From: Sitta carolinensis
Taxonomy: Eukaryota > Chordata > Aves > Passeriformes > Sittidae
Length of the DNA: 64,000 nucleotides
Direction of reading: 5' to 3'
Assembly (NCBI GenBank): GCA_032173965.1
Contig: CM063298.1
Coordinates: 11,097,501 to 11,161,500, forward strand
The notes below the pieces were generated by a model. The model had not been told where the DNA came from. It saw nothing but the letters and a program-made list of their open reading frames with translations, and made no database searches. This document shows, one piece after another, positions 11,617 to 22,800 of the stretch. The translations under genes and the position numbers were made by a program. How positions within the stretch are numbered: position 1 is the first letter of the stretch; each line of letters starts with the position of its first letter.

Positions 11617-12337
11617 GCTGCTGCTGTTGTTTTGTTATTATTATTGTTGTTATTATTGTTGTTATTATTGTTGTCGATATTATTGTTGGTTTGGGGGTTT
11701 TGTTGGGGTTTTTTTCTGTTTTATTTTCCTTGGGGGTTTTTGGGAGTCAGCTTCTGTTGTTTTGTTGTTGTGGTTGTTATTATTATTGTTGCTTTTATTA
11801 TTGTTGTTTGGGGGGGTTGTTGATTTTTTTTTTCTGTTTTGTTTTCTCTGGGAGTTTTTTGGAGGTTTTTTGAGGTCTCAGCTTCTGTTGTTTTTGTTAT
11901 TATTACCATTATTGTTATTATTGTTGTTGATATTATTGTTGTTTTGGGGGTTTTGTTAATTTTTTTTTTCTGTTTTGTTTTCATTGAGTTTTTTGGGGAG
12001 GGTTGGGGTCTCAGCTTCTGTTGTTTTTTGTTATGAATATTATTATTATTATTATTACTATTATTATTGTTATTATTGTTATTATTGTTGTCGATATTAT
12101 TGTTGTCTTGGGGGGGTTGTTAATTTTTTTTCCTGTTTTGTTTTCACTGGGGGTTTTTTGGGGAGGGTTGGGGTCTCAGCTTCTGTTGCTTTTGTTATTA
12201 TTATTATTGTTATTATTGTCTATATTATTGTTGTTTGGAGGTTTGTTGATTATTTTTACAGTTTTATTTTCATTGGGTTTTTTTGGGGAGGGTTGGGGTC
12301 TCAGCTTCTGTTGTTTTTGTTATTATTATTATTATTG

Positions 12338-12368
<31 letters not shown>

Positions 12369-12508
12369 ATTATTGTTGTCGATGTTGTTTTGGGGGTTTT
12401 GTTAATTTTTTTTTCTGTTTTGTTTTCATTGGGTTTTTTGGGGGAGGGTTGGGGTCTCAGCTTCTGTTGTTTTTGTTATTTATTATTATTATTATTATAT
12501 TATTATTA

Positions 12509-12563
<55 letters not shown>

Positions 12564-12655
12564 TGTCTATATTATTGTTGTTTTGGGGTTTTGTTTTTTT
12601 TTTTTCCTGTTTTGTTTTCACTGGGGTTTTTGGGGGAGGTTTTTTTTTTGCTCTC
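11617..12655. repeat. complex T/G-rich satellite-like array, unit about 120-200 bp, 6-7 copies
   Basis: Each unit has a fixed part (TTTTGGGGGTTTTGTTAATT, then a T-run, CTGTTTTGTTTTCATTGGG, then TTGGGGAGGGTTGGGGTCTC and AGCTTCTGTTGTTTTTG) and a variable ATT/GTT microsatellite part. The CAGCTTCTGTTG landmark recurs at about 11749, 11879, 12014, 12178, 12300 and 12458, and once truncated at 12654. Unit length varies because the internal microsatellite expands and contracts. The plus strand is almost free of C for a kilobase. Confidence 0.9.
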
Positions 12656-14714
12656 AGCTTCTCCCCAGCCCTCCCCGTTTCCAAGTGCGTCAGGCAGCCT
12701 GCAGCATGAGAGCAGGAGGAGCTGTGCTGGTTCCATCAGCGCTGCCGTCTGGGGCAGGCAATCATCAAAGGGAGCTCAGCTGCCAGAGCCCCATCCCACA
12801 AACTCAGCCCCAGAGCTGCCACTCGCCCCAAAACCGGGGGGGCACCAAGGCTGGGGCAGCAGCACCACGCTGGCTCCTCCAGAAAATCCTCCCGGGAGCC
12901 TTGCCTGGAGCCAGCCCCAAGGCTGACACAGATTATTTACTGCCCTCTGTCACTAAACAATCCAGTGGGCGCTGACCCTGTTAAATTACAGTTTTACATC
13001 AATAAATACACTGCAGCTTCTCATTTTTGGAGCGAGGTGTGACTCCCTCACGACAGCAGCCCCGCACATGGCCCGAGCTGACCCAGACACTCTGTGCATC
13101 TCAGGCTGGCCCAGCCGATTCCATTTTCTCCTCCTGAGTCATCAGCCTCTGCTGCTCTCTGTCTCCTTTGCACTGTCACTCCCGGGCCAGCCCCATTTCT
13201 GCCACACAAATACATTTGGCTTTCTTAGGCACTGCTCAATATTTCATGCAGACACTTCTCGACATCACAGACGGTTCCCAACTAGCTCTTTAATCATGAG
13301 CGATTCACTGAAAAAGCCGAAAATGGTGCTTTTCTTATTTTTTTTTTTTTTTTTGCTCCTTATTAGAAGGAGGGGACGGAGTTTTGTGGAAGGGGAGGAT
13401 GAGTAATGAGGTGTGTTTGGACAAGCAGCACAGAACTGCTGTGAAATCTCCTGCTCTGGAAACCTTCCTGGGACTCTCAGCAGTTTTCTTCCTACCTGAG
13501 CCATGCATAGATTGCAAAGTGCAAGCGAAGAGGGAGCAGGAGTTTATTTGCGAATAGAAGCGTGAATCACCCTTGCCTGAGTGCTCCTGCACTCCCGGAG
13601 CCCTCCCTGTGCTCCTGCCCGAGTGTCCCTCTGCGGAGGGGCAGCAGCAGCTGCTGTGCTGTTTCCAGCCTGGAAATCAGGAATGGTCCTGCTCACCTCG
13701 CTCCTGCGCTGATCCCACTCCTGCCCACCCAGCTGGCCAGAACCCCCTCATTTCCCAAGGCAGATTTTGCCCCGTGGGATCCAGAGCCATCCCCTGGCCA
13801 GGCACCCACTCCTTCCAAACACGTGTGTTTGGGAAAAAAAAAAACAAACAAAAAAAAAGCTGCACGCCCAGAATATCTGAGTTTTCCTGAGGTGGCAGCT
13901 CGCACAGAGCTGTGTCAGCAGGAACAGCCTCTCCCTGCCCTGAGGACTCACCCAGGGCCAGGGGTTTGGCTGCACCAAGGAAAATCCCTGACATCTGGGC
14001 AGGCTGAAATTCCTTTCCCCCTGATCCTGTTCTCTGCTGCACAAAGAAGCTGCAGCAGGACACACGAAGGTCACTGGCACAGGGCAGGGAGTCTGAGATA
14101 ACTTTGCACGGGAAGGAGAAAAAAAAACCTCTCCAGGGATTACAATAAATTGCCATCTTCTTTTCCCAAGGGCTCCCATGAAACACTTGAAAAAGTGACC
14201 TCATTAATTAATGAGATGGGTTAAGGCTCCCTCCACATACTCTACTTAATTGCAATTCTGTCATTCCCAGTGAATTCTTAAAGCCATATTGATTATTCGA
14301 AGCTCTGTCCAATCAATAGAACAATAAACCATGTATGCTTAAAAAAGTGATTAAAGAGATAAATACAGGAGACATTTTCAAGCAGCCACCTCCTCCTGCA
14401 GCCACTTATCCCAGAGCAAGCAGTGGTAAATCTGTTAAAATGTCCTCATCTAATTGCAGGGGGGGGAATGGCCTCCTAAATTCATTTTAATCCCTAAGCC
14501 ATGTTCAAAGCAGAAATCATCCCAAACTCTAATGCTCCCAATTTTCCCTTGGCTGCTTGCACCATGCCCAGCACAAACAAGAGGCAGGGGGAGCAGGGCA
14601 GGGGTCCTGGAGGACAGGGCTGGTGGAGAGCTGCAGGAAGAGCATGGATGGAGTTTTTACAGCAGAACAGTTGTGTCCTACAACCTCAGCAGTCCTACAC
14701 CCTGAGCAGCCTCA
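12656..14714. other. intergenic stretch; candidate conserved non-coding parts near 12980-13320 and 14180-14460
   Basis: No gene recognised. A T-run lies at 13339-13354 and an A-rich run at 13836-13858. The 14180-14460 part is AT-rich, non-repetitive, and carries TCATTAATTAATGAG, TACTTAATTGC, CATATTGATTATTCG and TCCAATCAATAG, a density of homeodomain-type sites often seen in developmental enhancers. Function is inferred only. Confidence 0.35.
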
Positions 14715-15090
14715 AACAGGGAGCAGCCCTACAGCCTGGAGCAATCCTACAGCCTGGAGAAACCCCACAACATGGAGAAACCCCACAACATGGGCAGTCC
14801 TACAGCCTGGAGGAAATCCACAGGCTGGAAAAACTCCAAAACATGGAGCAGCTCTACAGCCTGGAGCAAGCCTACAGCCTGGAGAAACCCCACAACATGG
14901 AGAAACCCCACAACATGGGCAGTCCTACAACCTGGAGAAATCCCACAACATGGAGAAACCCCACAACATGGGCAGTCCTACAGCCTGGAGAAACCCCATG
15001 CCCTGGAGGAACCCCATGCCCTGGAGGAACCCCATGCCCTGGAGAACCCCACCCTGGAGAACCCACAACCCTGGAGGAACCCTACACACT
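14715..15090. repeat. 20-bp minisatellite with Trp-Arg-Asn-Pro-like frames
   Basis: Units vary around CCTGGAGAAACCCCACAACA plus TGG, mixed with GGGCAGTCCTACAGCCTGGA units, about 16-18 copies in higher-order pairs and triplets. At the right end the unit changes to GAGGAACCCCATGCCCTG. The long open frames here are repeat-generated. Confidence 0.88.
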
Positions 15091-16214
15091 GAGCAGCCCT
15101 GCTAGGGAGCAGCCCCGTTCATCCCTGGCTGCAGCTGCCTCTGCTGGAATCCAGGCTCCAGGAAGGAATCCATCCACTCCCCATCCCTGGATCTCTCCTG
15201 GTCTCAGCCTGCTCGGTGTTCCTCCAGATTTGCTTCTCCCTGACCCCGAGCCCACCCCACTGCTGCTCTCCGGGACACAGCAGGAAACCCTCGGGCTGAG
15301 GCTGTCCCTGCTCCCCCCTGCCCTTGCCCCCAGCCCGGGTGGGCTCAGGACAATCCTGCCCACTCCCCCCCTGCTCCAGAGCCCATCCCCAGCTCGGGGC
15401 AGCAGCTGGGGCTGCCGGGATCAGTCCTCCTGGGTTACTGGTGTGTCTGGAGGGGGCTCAGCCTCCCCCATCCCTCAGGGACTCCCCATGGGCAGGGCTG
15501 GGATCCAGCGCTGGGTTTGAGACTCTTCAGCAAGAAATCCCCCGTTCCCACTGTGGCCCTTCTCTTTCGAGAAACAAATATTTGTGTTTGTACAACTTCT
15601 CAGGAATTTGGAGCTAAGAGATCCCCAGGGCTTCCAACAGAAAGGATCCAAGTTAAGGGCTTGAGGATTGGGGGAGAGGTAGAAAAAACATTTCTGAGCT
15701 TGAGGTGAGATTTTTATTCTTCCTTTTTCATATTTTTTTATTGAAAACATTGTGATTTAACAAGTGCAGTCGTTGTTGAACATAAATAAATAATGCGGAG
15801 AACTGGGACATGCGGAGTTCCGTGATTGCATAAATATTCAAGCTGCAAAGGAAATATAAGATTTCAAAGGTGCAAACCTAATTATGGAGCTGTTATCTCT
15901 CCCCCTGTAGTAATTCAAACATAAAGAACAGTTCCCTGTGGGCTGGAGGGGACCACGTTGCAGTGCTGAGCGTGGAGAAGGCAGAGCCCAGGCTGCTCTC
16001 AGCCTCACACACAGCTCAGCTGAACCCGGGGCACAGCCTGGAGCTGTCCCCAGGGCCCCCAGGAGCAGAGCCTGGGGCTGGCAGGGCACGGAGCCCTCTG
16101 CCTGGCTCTCCCTGCAGCCCTCCTGCTGCCCTGAGGGACAGAGGGACACCGGTGACAGACTCACCCCGTGCTCCTCGGAGATGTTTCTGCAGCAACTCTG
16201 GGACAGCCCCGTTC
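15091..16214. other. intergenic stretch; candidate conserved non-coding part at 15720-15930
   Basis: No gene recognised. Bases 15720-15930 are AT-rich and non-repetitive with CATAAATAAATAATGCGG, TGATTGCATAAATATTC and ACCTAATTATGGAGC, and stand out from the GC-rich flanks. They could be a conserved regulatory element. Confidence 0.3.
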
Positions 16215-16470
16215 AATCTGTGCCCTGCCAGGTGCCTGCCCAGCCTGGCAGGGATGGGCACACCGTGTGCCCTGCCAGGTGCCTGCCCAGCCTGGCAGGG
16301 ATGAGCACACTGTGTCCCATTGCCAGGTGCCTGCCCGCCACTGGCAGGGATGAGGCCACATAAACCGTGTCCCATGCCAGGTGCCTGCCCAGCCTGGCAG
16401 GGATGGGCACACCGTGTGCCCTGCCAGGTGCCTGCCCAGCCTGGCAGGGATGGGCACACTGTGTGCCCTG
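16215..16470. repeat. minisatellite, unit about 45-60 bp, 5 copies
   Basis: Units contain GCCAGGTGCCTGCCCAGCCT then GGCAGGGATGGGCACACCGT. The third copy is altered (GCCCGCCACTGGCAGGGATG) and carries an extra ACATAAACC. Copy boundaries are clear. Confidence 0.88.
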
Positions 16471-16604
16471 CCTCCTGCCACAGCTCCCTCAGCTGGAGGT
16501 GGCTCTGTCCTGGGAAGGCTCCAAGGGCTTGGCAAGGCTGGGAGGTGCCTCAGGTCCCCCTGTTCCTCTGCAAACTCTTTCCAGAGGACCCCCAAACCCA
16601 CAGG

Positions 16605-17060
16605 GTGACAGGGTTGCTGAGGGTGGGAGGGACCTCCTGAGCTCCTCCAACCCAAACCTGCCCAGGCAGGGTCACCCAGAGCAGGGGGCACGGGAGCACA
16701 TCCAGCTGGGATTGGAATGGCTCCAGAGAGGCAGGCTCCCTGGGCAGCTGTTCCACCTCCATGGAAAGAAATTCTTCCTCATGGTGAGGTGGAAATTCTT
16801 GTGTTTTGGTTTATGGCCATTGCTCTGTGTCTCTGGCACCACTGAACAGAGTCTGGCCCCAGCCCCTGACATGCCCTGGAGAGGTTTGTATGGGATCCTC
16901 CCTCAGCTTTCCCTTCTCCAGACTGACCAGGCCCAGCTTCCAGTCTCTCCTCACCAGGGAGCATCTCCAGACCCCAAATCATCTTTGTGGTCCCACTGGA
17001 CCCTCTCCAGTAGCTCCTTTTCTTTGTAGTACTGAGGAGCCCAGAACTGGACACAGAAAC
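16605..17060 (-). mobile_element. CR1 retrotransposon 3' portion, about 450 bp
   Basis: The plus strand gives the reverse complement of a CR1 3' region in the expected order: GAGGGACCTCCTGAGCTCCT, then GGCAGGGTCACCCAGAGCAG, GAAAGAAATTCTTCCTCATG, TTTGGTTTATGGCCATTGCT, GGCACCACTGAACAGAGTCT, CCAGACTGACCAGGCCCAGC and ATCATCTTTGTGGTCCCACT. This is the longest CR1 copy in the window. It is 5'-truncated with no reverse-transcriptase remnant visible. Confidence 0.85.
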
Positions 17061-17454
17061 TCATCCAAGTTTCACTGCCAGCCCCTTTATCCCAAGACTT
17101 CTCCTTTATTGCCTCCACAGCCAGGGGGAAAAAACCAACAAAACCCCCACAACAAAGTCCCTTTACCATGAGATAACTGGGGGAAGGAAGCAGGTCCTGG
17201 GAAACCTTGGATGGAGTTGCTGCTCCAGAAAAGCCAGCTGCACTGCAGGTTTCCAGTGGCAGTGCTGGGCAGAGGGGCTGGAGAAGGCTTTGGGGGAGTC
17301 AGACCCCCCTGCCAGAGGCCTGAGATGGATGCAGCACTCCTGATTCAGGATTTGGGATTCTACTGCCCCTGCCAGCATCATCCGACAGGGCAACAGCACC
17401 ATCTACTGCTCCTGGAGCCGTGCTGGGCACGGTTCCCTCTCCTGCACAGCTCAG
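17061..17454. other. intergenic sequence
   Basis: Unique-looking spacer between a CR1 copy and the 60-bp array. No gene seen. Confidence 0.35.
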
Positions 17455-18732
17455 CCCTGTCCATGGCCCTGCTGCCAGGGGCTGGATCCCCAAAAGCAGC
17501 TCCACATCCATGGGAACACATCCATGGCCCTGCTGCCAGGGGCTGGACCCCCTCCAGCAGCTCCACATCCATGGGAACACATCCATGGCCCTGCTGCCAG
17601 GGGCTGGACCCCCCCAGCAGCTCCACATCCATGGGAACACATCCATGGCACTTCTGCCAGGGGCTGGACCCCCAACAGCAGCTCCATATCCATGGGAACA
17701 CATCCATGGCCCTGCTGCCAGGGGCTGGACCCCCCAGCAGCTCCATATCCATGGGAACACATCCATGGCCCTGCTGCCAGGGGCTGGACCCCCCCAGCAG
17801 CTCCACATCCATGGGAACACATCCATGGCCCTGCTGCCAGGGGCTGGACCCCCTCCAGCAGCTCCACATCCATGGGAACACATCCATGGCCCTGCTGCCA
17901 GGGGCTGGACCCCCCCAGCAGCTCCATATCCATGGGAACACATCCATGGCACTTCTGCCAGGGGCTGGACCCCCAACAGCAGCTCCATATCCATGGGAAC
18001 ACATCCATGGCACTTCTGCCAGGGGCTGGACCCCCAGCAGCTCCACATCCATGGGAACACATCCATGGCCCTTCTGCCAGGGGCTGGACCCCTCCAGCAG
18101 CTCCACATCCATGGGAACACATCCATGGCCCTTCTGCCAGGGGCTGGACCCCCAACAGCAGCTCCTCATCCATGGGCCAGCAGCTCCACATCCATGGGAA
18201 CACATCCATGGGCCAGCAGCTCCACATCCATGGGAACACATCCATGGCACTTCTGCCAGGGGCTGGACCCCCAACAGCAGCTCCACATCCATGGGAACAC
18301 ATCCATGGCCCTTCTGCCAGGGGCTGGACCCCTCCCAGCAGCTCCATATCCATGGGAACACATCCATGGCCCTTCTGCCAGGGGCTGGACCCCTCCCAGC
18401 AGCTCCACATCCATGGGAACACATCCATGGCCCTTCTGCCAGGGGCTGGACCCCCCAGCAGCTCCACATCCATGGGAACACATCCATGGCCCTTCTGCCA
18501 GGGGCTGGACCCCTCCAGCAGCTCCACATCCATGGGAACACATCCATGGCCCTTCTGCCAGGGGCTGGACCCCTCCAGCAGCTCCACATCCATGGGAACA
18601 CATCCATGGCCCTTCTGCCGGGGCTGGACCCCCAACAGCAGCTCCACATCCATGGGAACACATCCATGGACCAGCAGCTCCACATCCATGGGAACACATC
18701 CATGGACCAGCAGCTCCACATCCATGGGAACT
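17455..18732. repeat. 60-bp minisatellite, about 21 copies
   Basis: Unit: ATCCATGGCCCTGCTGCCAG, GGGCTGGACCCCCCCAGCAG, CTCCACATCCATGGGAACAC. Variants: CTGCTG versus CTTCTG, CACATCC versus CATATCC, and loss or gain of one C in the C-run or of AA in CCCAACAGC. Near 18174-18230 and 18665-18725 short units lack the middle 30 bp. Because the unit is 60 bp and nearly stop-free, five frames stay open for hundreds of codons, including a 614-codon plus-strand frame; this is not evidence of a gene. Confidence 0.96.
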
Positions 18733-18899
18733 CTGCTCCTGTGCTGTCCCAGCAGGAGGATGGGGCAGAGGCACACCCCGGGCTGGGCAAATACTGGCGC
18801 CGCCATGCCGGAGAGAAAAGAAGGGTGACAAGGTGTCAGGGAGGGCCCAAAGGAGGGACACGGAGGTGGGGAAGGGTCTGGAGGGGCCACTCGAGGGCA

Positions 18900-18962
18900 G
18901 GGGTTTGTTCAGCCTGGAGCAGACTGAGGGCAGAGCTCCCAGGACTGCAGCTCCGACCTCTG
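18900..18962 (+). mobile_element. CR1 fragment, left of the GGGACA array
   Basis: GGGTTTGTTCAGCCTGGAGC followed by AGACTGAGGGCAGAGCTCC matches the usual CR1 3'-region text beginning 'ttgttcagcctggag'. The matching downstream CR1 part appears at 19325-19400. Confidence 0.6.
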
Positions 18963-19082
18963 GGACAGGGACAGGGATGGGACAGGGATGAGACAGGGAC
19001 AGGGACAGGGATGGGACAGGGACAGGGATGGGACAGGGATGAGACAGGCATGTGACAGGGACAGGGATGGGACAGGGAAGGA

Positions 19083-19143
<61 letters not shown>

Positions 19144-19235
19144 TGGGACAGGATGAGACAGGACAGGGACAGGGACAGGGATGGGACAGGCATGGGACAG
19201 GGATGGGACAGGGACAGGGATGGGACAGGGAAGGA

Positions 19236-19296
<61 letters not shown>

Positions 19297-19302
19297 TGGA
19301 CA
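18963..19302. repeat. (GGGACA)n hexamer array with GGGATGGGACA variants
   Basis: About 55 hexamers, with GGGATG interspersed in a semi-regular higher-order pattern; two nearly identical blocks (about 19045-19152 and 19197-19300) suggest a block duplication. Lies between two halves of a CR1 copy at the place where CR1 elements read 'gacagggacaag'. Confidence 0.93.
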
Positions 19303-19324
19303 GGACCCGAGGCAGGAGCTGAGT

Positions 19325-19400
19325 CAGGGAGGTTTGAGGATGGATTTGAGGAAAGGTTCTTCCCCCAGGAGCCCGGGGGGATTCAGCCTGAACCGGGTCC
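19325..19400 (+). mobile_element. CR1 fragment, right of the GGGACA array
   Basis: GGGAGGTTTGAGGATGGATT then TGAGGAAAGGTTCTTCCCCC corresponds to the CR1 stretch that normally reads 'gggaggtttaggttggatat...gaaaaatttcttc'. It continues the element seen at 18900-18962. Confidence 0.55.
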
Positions 19401-19644
19401 TCAGGGCGCGGTCCCGCTCCGTGTCCCCGCGGGGTGGCAGCAGGACGGGCAGGGAGAGAACAGGACAGAGAAGGAGAGAACAGGGAGAGAACAGGAGAGA
19501 TCGGGAGCGAGCAGGAGCGAGCAGGGAGCGGGGCTGGAGCCGGCAATGGGGTGCGGAGGGTCCCGGGGGGCTGAACCTGCCCGGGCAGGGGCCACGGGCC
19601 GGCTGGGGCGGGGGATGCAGCCCCAGCGTCTGCCTGCACACACC
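19401..19644. other. GC-rich spacer
   Basis: GC- and CpG-rich sequence with GGAGAGAACAGG repeats at about 19450-19510. No gene recognised. Confidence 0.35.
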
Positions 19645-19802
19645 GGCAGGGATCCCACTCATTGTAGATGGGATCCCCCTTTCATCCCGGGAAGGATCCC
19701 ACTTCATCCCGGGAGGGATCCCGCTTTCATTCCAGGAAGGATCCCCCTTTAATCCCGGGAGGGATCCCCCATTTTTCCCAGGAGGGATCCCCTTCATCCC
19801 GC
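19645..19802. repeat. about 25-bp minisatellite, 6 copies
   Basis: Units such as TTCATCCCGGGAGGGATCCC with variable spacers (CCTTT, CACTT, GCTTT, CCATTTTT). About six copies. Confidence 0.85.
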
Positions 19803-22800
19803 GTTCTTCTCTTCCTGTGAGCCCCCCACTCCTGGATGAGGTGGTGTCCCCTCGTGCTGACCCTCTGGACCCTCCCCTTCCCCTTTCAGCCCCTTGTGCC
19901 CAGCCGTGACCCTTGTGGGTCACGCACACGCCCAGGAGAGCTCCGCAGCCTCTTCCCACCCCATGGCACCCCGGGCAGCTCCGTGGTGCAGCTCGGACTC
20001 GGTTTTTCCCTGCAAGGGTCCCTCAGGGATGGCGGTGCCAGCGCTGGAGCCCGGCCCAATGGCACTGCTGGATCCCTTCCCCGCACCGCTGTGAGAGGGA
20101 ATTAAAGTTTGGCTGGGGGCTCCTGAATGGAAGCAGTATTTCCAGAACCACCTCTCTCTTCCCATCCTCCTCCCCGTAATGGACTCAGGATGTTAATTAA
20201 TAGATAATTGCTAATACCTCGCATCCCTCTAATGCCTCGCTGATGAGCTTCAAAGCACTTTGCAGTCGCTGGCTACGACTCTGTGCTCTGAGAGGGCAGA
20301 AACTGCACTTCAGGGATGTTTCAGGAACTTGCTGATGCTCCAAGCCTGGCTCAGCACCAACCCCCCCGGTGCTGGGCTCCTGTTCCAGACCCTGCCCTGC
20401 CTCCCGACCCACAGCCTCCTACCCCTCCCTGCCAGGCACACCGCCCAGGAGCCAGGGGCAGGCACGCAAGGAGTTAAACGATATCCTGATAGGCTGGTGA
20501 GCTCATCGGAGCTGCGATGCTCCATTGTTTATTAGACTCGACAGAGCCCAGCAGACAACACCCAGAGGGATGTGGGGCTTGGGATGAGCCCGGCTTTGGA
20601 GAAGGGGCCTGGCTGCAGCCATCCCTCCCTGCTCACACGTAAGTAGCAGGGGATTCATTCCCTGGGTTTGGCTCTGGGGCTGCTGGAGAGGGTCCAGCCC
20701 GGCAAGGTGGGGGTCCTGGCTGAGCCCACCGAGGGTCTGGCAGGTTCTGTGCCCGCCTGGTGCCCGAGGCTGCTCCGGGACCCTTCACACTCCGGCGCTG
20801 CTGGGAAGCTGCTCCCGAGGGATGCAGGCGGCCGAGCCCAGCCCGGCTCCCCTCCACCAGCAAAGAGACCCCGGCTCAGCCCCCATCCCATCCCATCCCA
20901 TCCCCGGCAGGGTTTGTAGGGCGGGTGAATCCTCTGACAGCCCGCGGGGGCTCGGGGCAGCAGCAGCAGCAGCCTGCAGGGACGCTGCCCACGGAGCCAC
21001 TGCCAGCCCCGAGGTGGGCACGGAGACAGGAGTGGGGCTCCAGCACCCATCCCTGTGCCCTCCCAGGCCTGGCACACAGCAGCACACAGCCGGAGCTGCT
21101 CGGAGCTGCTGGCCTGGTGGTGGGGTCACTCAGGGCATGGTGGGGGCCACCAGCCACCTGCAGCCACCACGGCGGGGACAGCAGAGGCACAGGATGGTGA
21201 GTGGGCACAGCACACAGTGCCTGGGGCTTTGGGGGCTGGTTCCACCCCAGGGGTTTGGGTGCTGTCGCCCCCAGCCCCTCCCCATGTGCAGATGGGGCTG
21301 TGGGGCTGCTCATCTGGGGCAGAGGAGGCAGGACAGGTCCCCCCTCCCCAGGAAGCAGCCCCCAGTCTTCCTCTTTTGGGTTCTTTGGGGACCTGGGGCG
21401 TGCTGGGTGTTCAACTCTCCTGCTGGGAACTCCCTGAGAGCCACCCTTGATTAAATTTGTCCAGCACGAACATCCAAGAAAAAGTTTTTGCTGAGTGTGT
21501 GCACGCTCATGAGTGAAGCAGCCTCCTCCCTTGCCATTCCACGGATCCTCCAGGGCAGCAAACCCCTTCTCCTGGCACACACGGACCCACTGCTGCCATC
21601 TGGGGCCTCCTGGGCTGAGATTAAACATCAGGACCAGATACAGAGCACAGCTGGGACACGCCAGAGCAGCAGGAAAATCTTTTCCTCCATTCCCCAGGGT
21701 TTGGTTTTACTCCCAGTAGGGACCCAGGGAGGATTTGCTGCCCACAGGGGTGACAGGCTGGGCACACCTGGCTGCAGGACAAACCAACCCTCTGGCTCTC
21801 ACCCCAAGGCTTTGCAGGGCACTGGGGCTGCTCTTTGCCAGGAGACCCTCATGAGCCATCCAGAGGCCACTGGTAGCCCAGAGAGCCCTGGGGCCATGGA
21901 AAGCCTGGGGGTGCCTGGGTGTGGGGCAGGATCTCCATGTCCCTCAGCCAGGTGGGGGAACACACCTGTGTGCAGGTGGCTGGAGCTGCCACACACCCAG
22001 TCCCACCAGTTTGGGCACTGGAGCCAGGCAGAGCAGAGCTCTCTGTGTGCCCTGGCAGGGTCTGACCCTCAGGAGCAGCCTGGCCTCAGGGATCAGGGCG
22101 AGACACATCCATGGAGTGCACATGGAGCTCACTTGGGGTTTTCCTCAAAACTTTCTCCTCCGTGACCGTTGGTTCCCAGAGGGATGTGGGGCTGGAGCCC
22201 CAGATCCAGGAGCCCCAGATCCAGGAGCCCCAAAGCCTTGGCACTGGGGTCCCCAGCAAGGGGGCCCCCAAGATTTCCCAGTTCAGGAACCAAACTTCAC
22301 CACACAGAGCAAAGGAGGAGAAACAGAATCCCAGGAGGGTGTCCCTTATGGAGAGGGGAAGGAGAGACCCCAGCAGTGAGAGCTGCCCAGGGTTTCAGAG
22401 AGCCACCAGATGTGAAATCTGAGACGAGATCTGGAGGCATTTTGAAGACAGCAAAGAGTCATCTGCTGATTTTCTGCTCCCAACAATGGTAAAAAAACCT
22501 GGGAGAAATCCAGTAGCACTCTCCGGCCAGGCTGCTCAGTGCATCCAGCACATCTGTGATGGAGCAGGGATGGGGCAGGGCAGGGCAGGAGTTGCATTAG
22601 CTCTCCCAAGAGCTGCAGATCCTCCCAGTGCTCCCAGACAAGCTCCAGGCACTGGCAGGGAGTGAAATCCTTCATTAGCAGGGCAAAAGTGGGAGTGAAA
22701 GCCAGGCTCTGCCAGGAAGTGCTGGGAAAACGAGCAGGGTCTGGGAATTGTGGTGAGAGGGGTGGTTCTGCCAGGAAATAAAAGGGGGAATAAATCCTCT

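Noticed and set aside
11402..12926. Frames with long Leu, Ile or Tyr runs that score as membrane proteins
   Set aside because: ATT microsatellite and T/G array translated; hydrophobic runs come from TTA/TAT/ATT codons.
17211..19055. 614-codon plus-strand open frame
   Set aside because: It is made of a 60-bp tandem array with a stop-free unit; other frames on both strands are open for similar lengths and no family motif is present.
18963..19302. GGGACA hexamers considered as interstitial telomere repeat
   Set aside because: Vertebrate telomere repeat is TTAGGG; the unit differs in two positions and fits a CR1-internal seed better.
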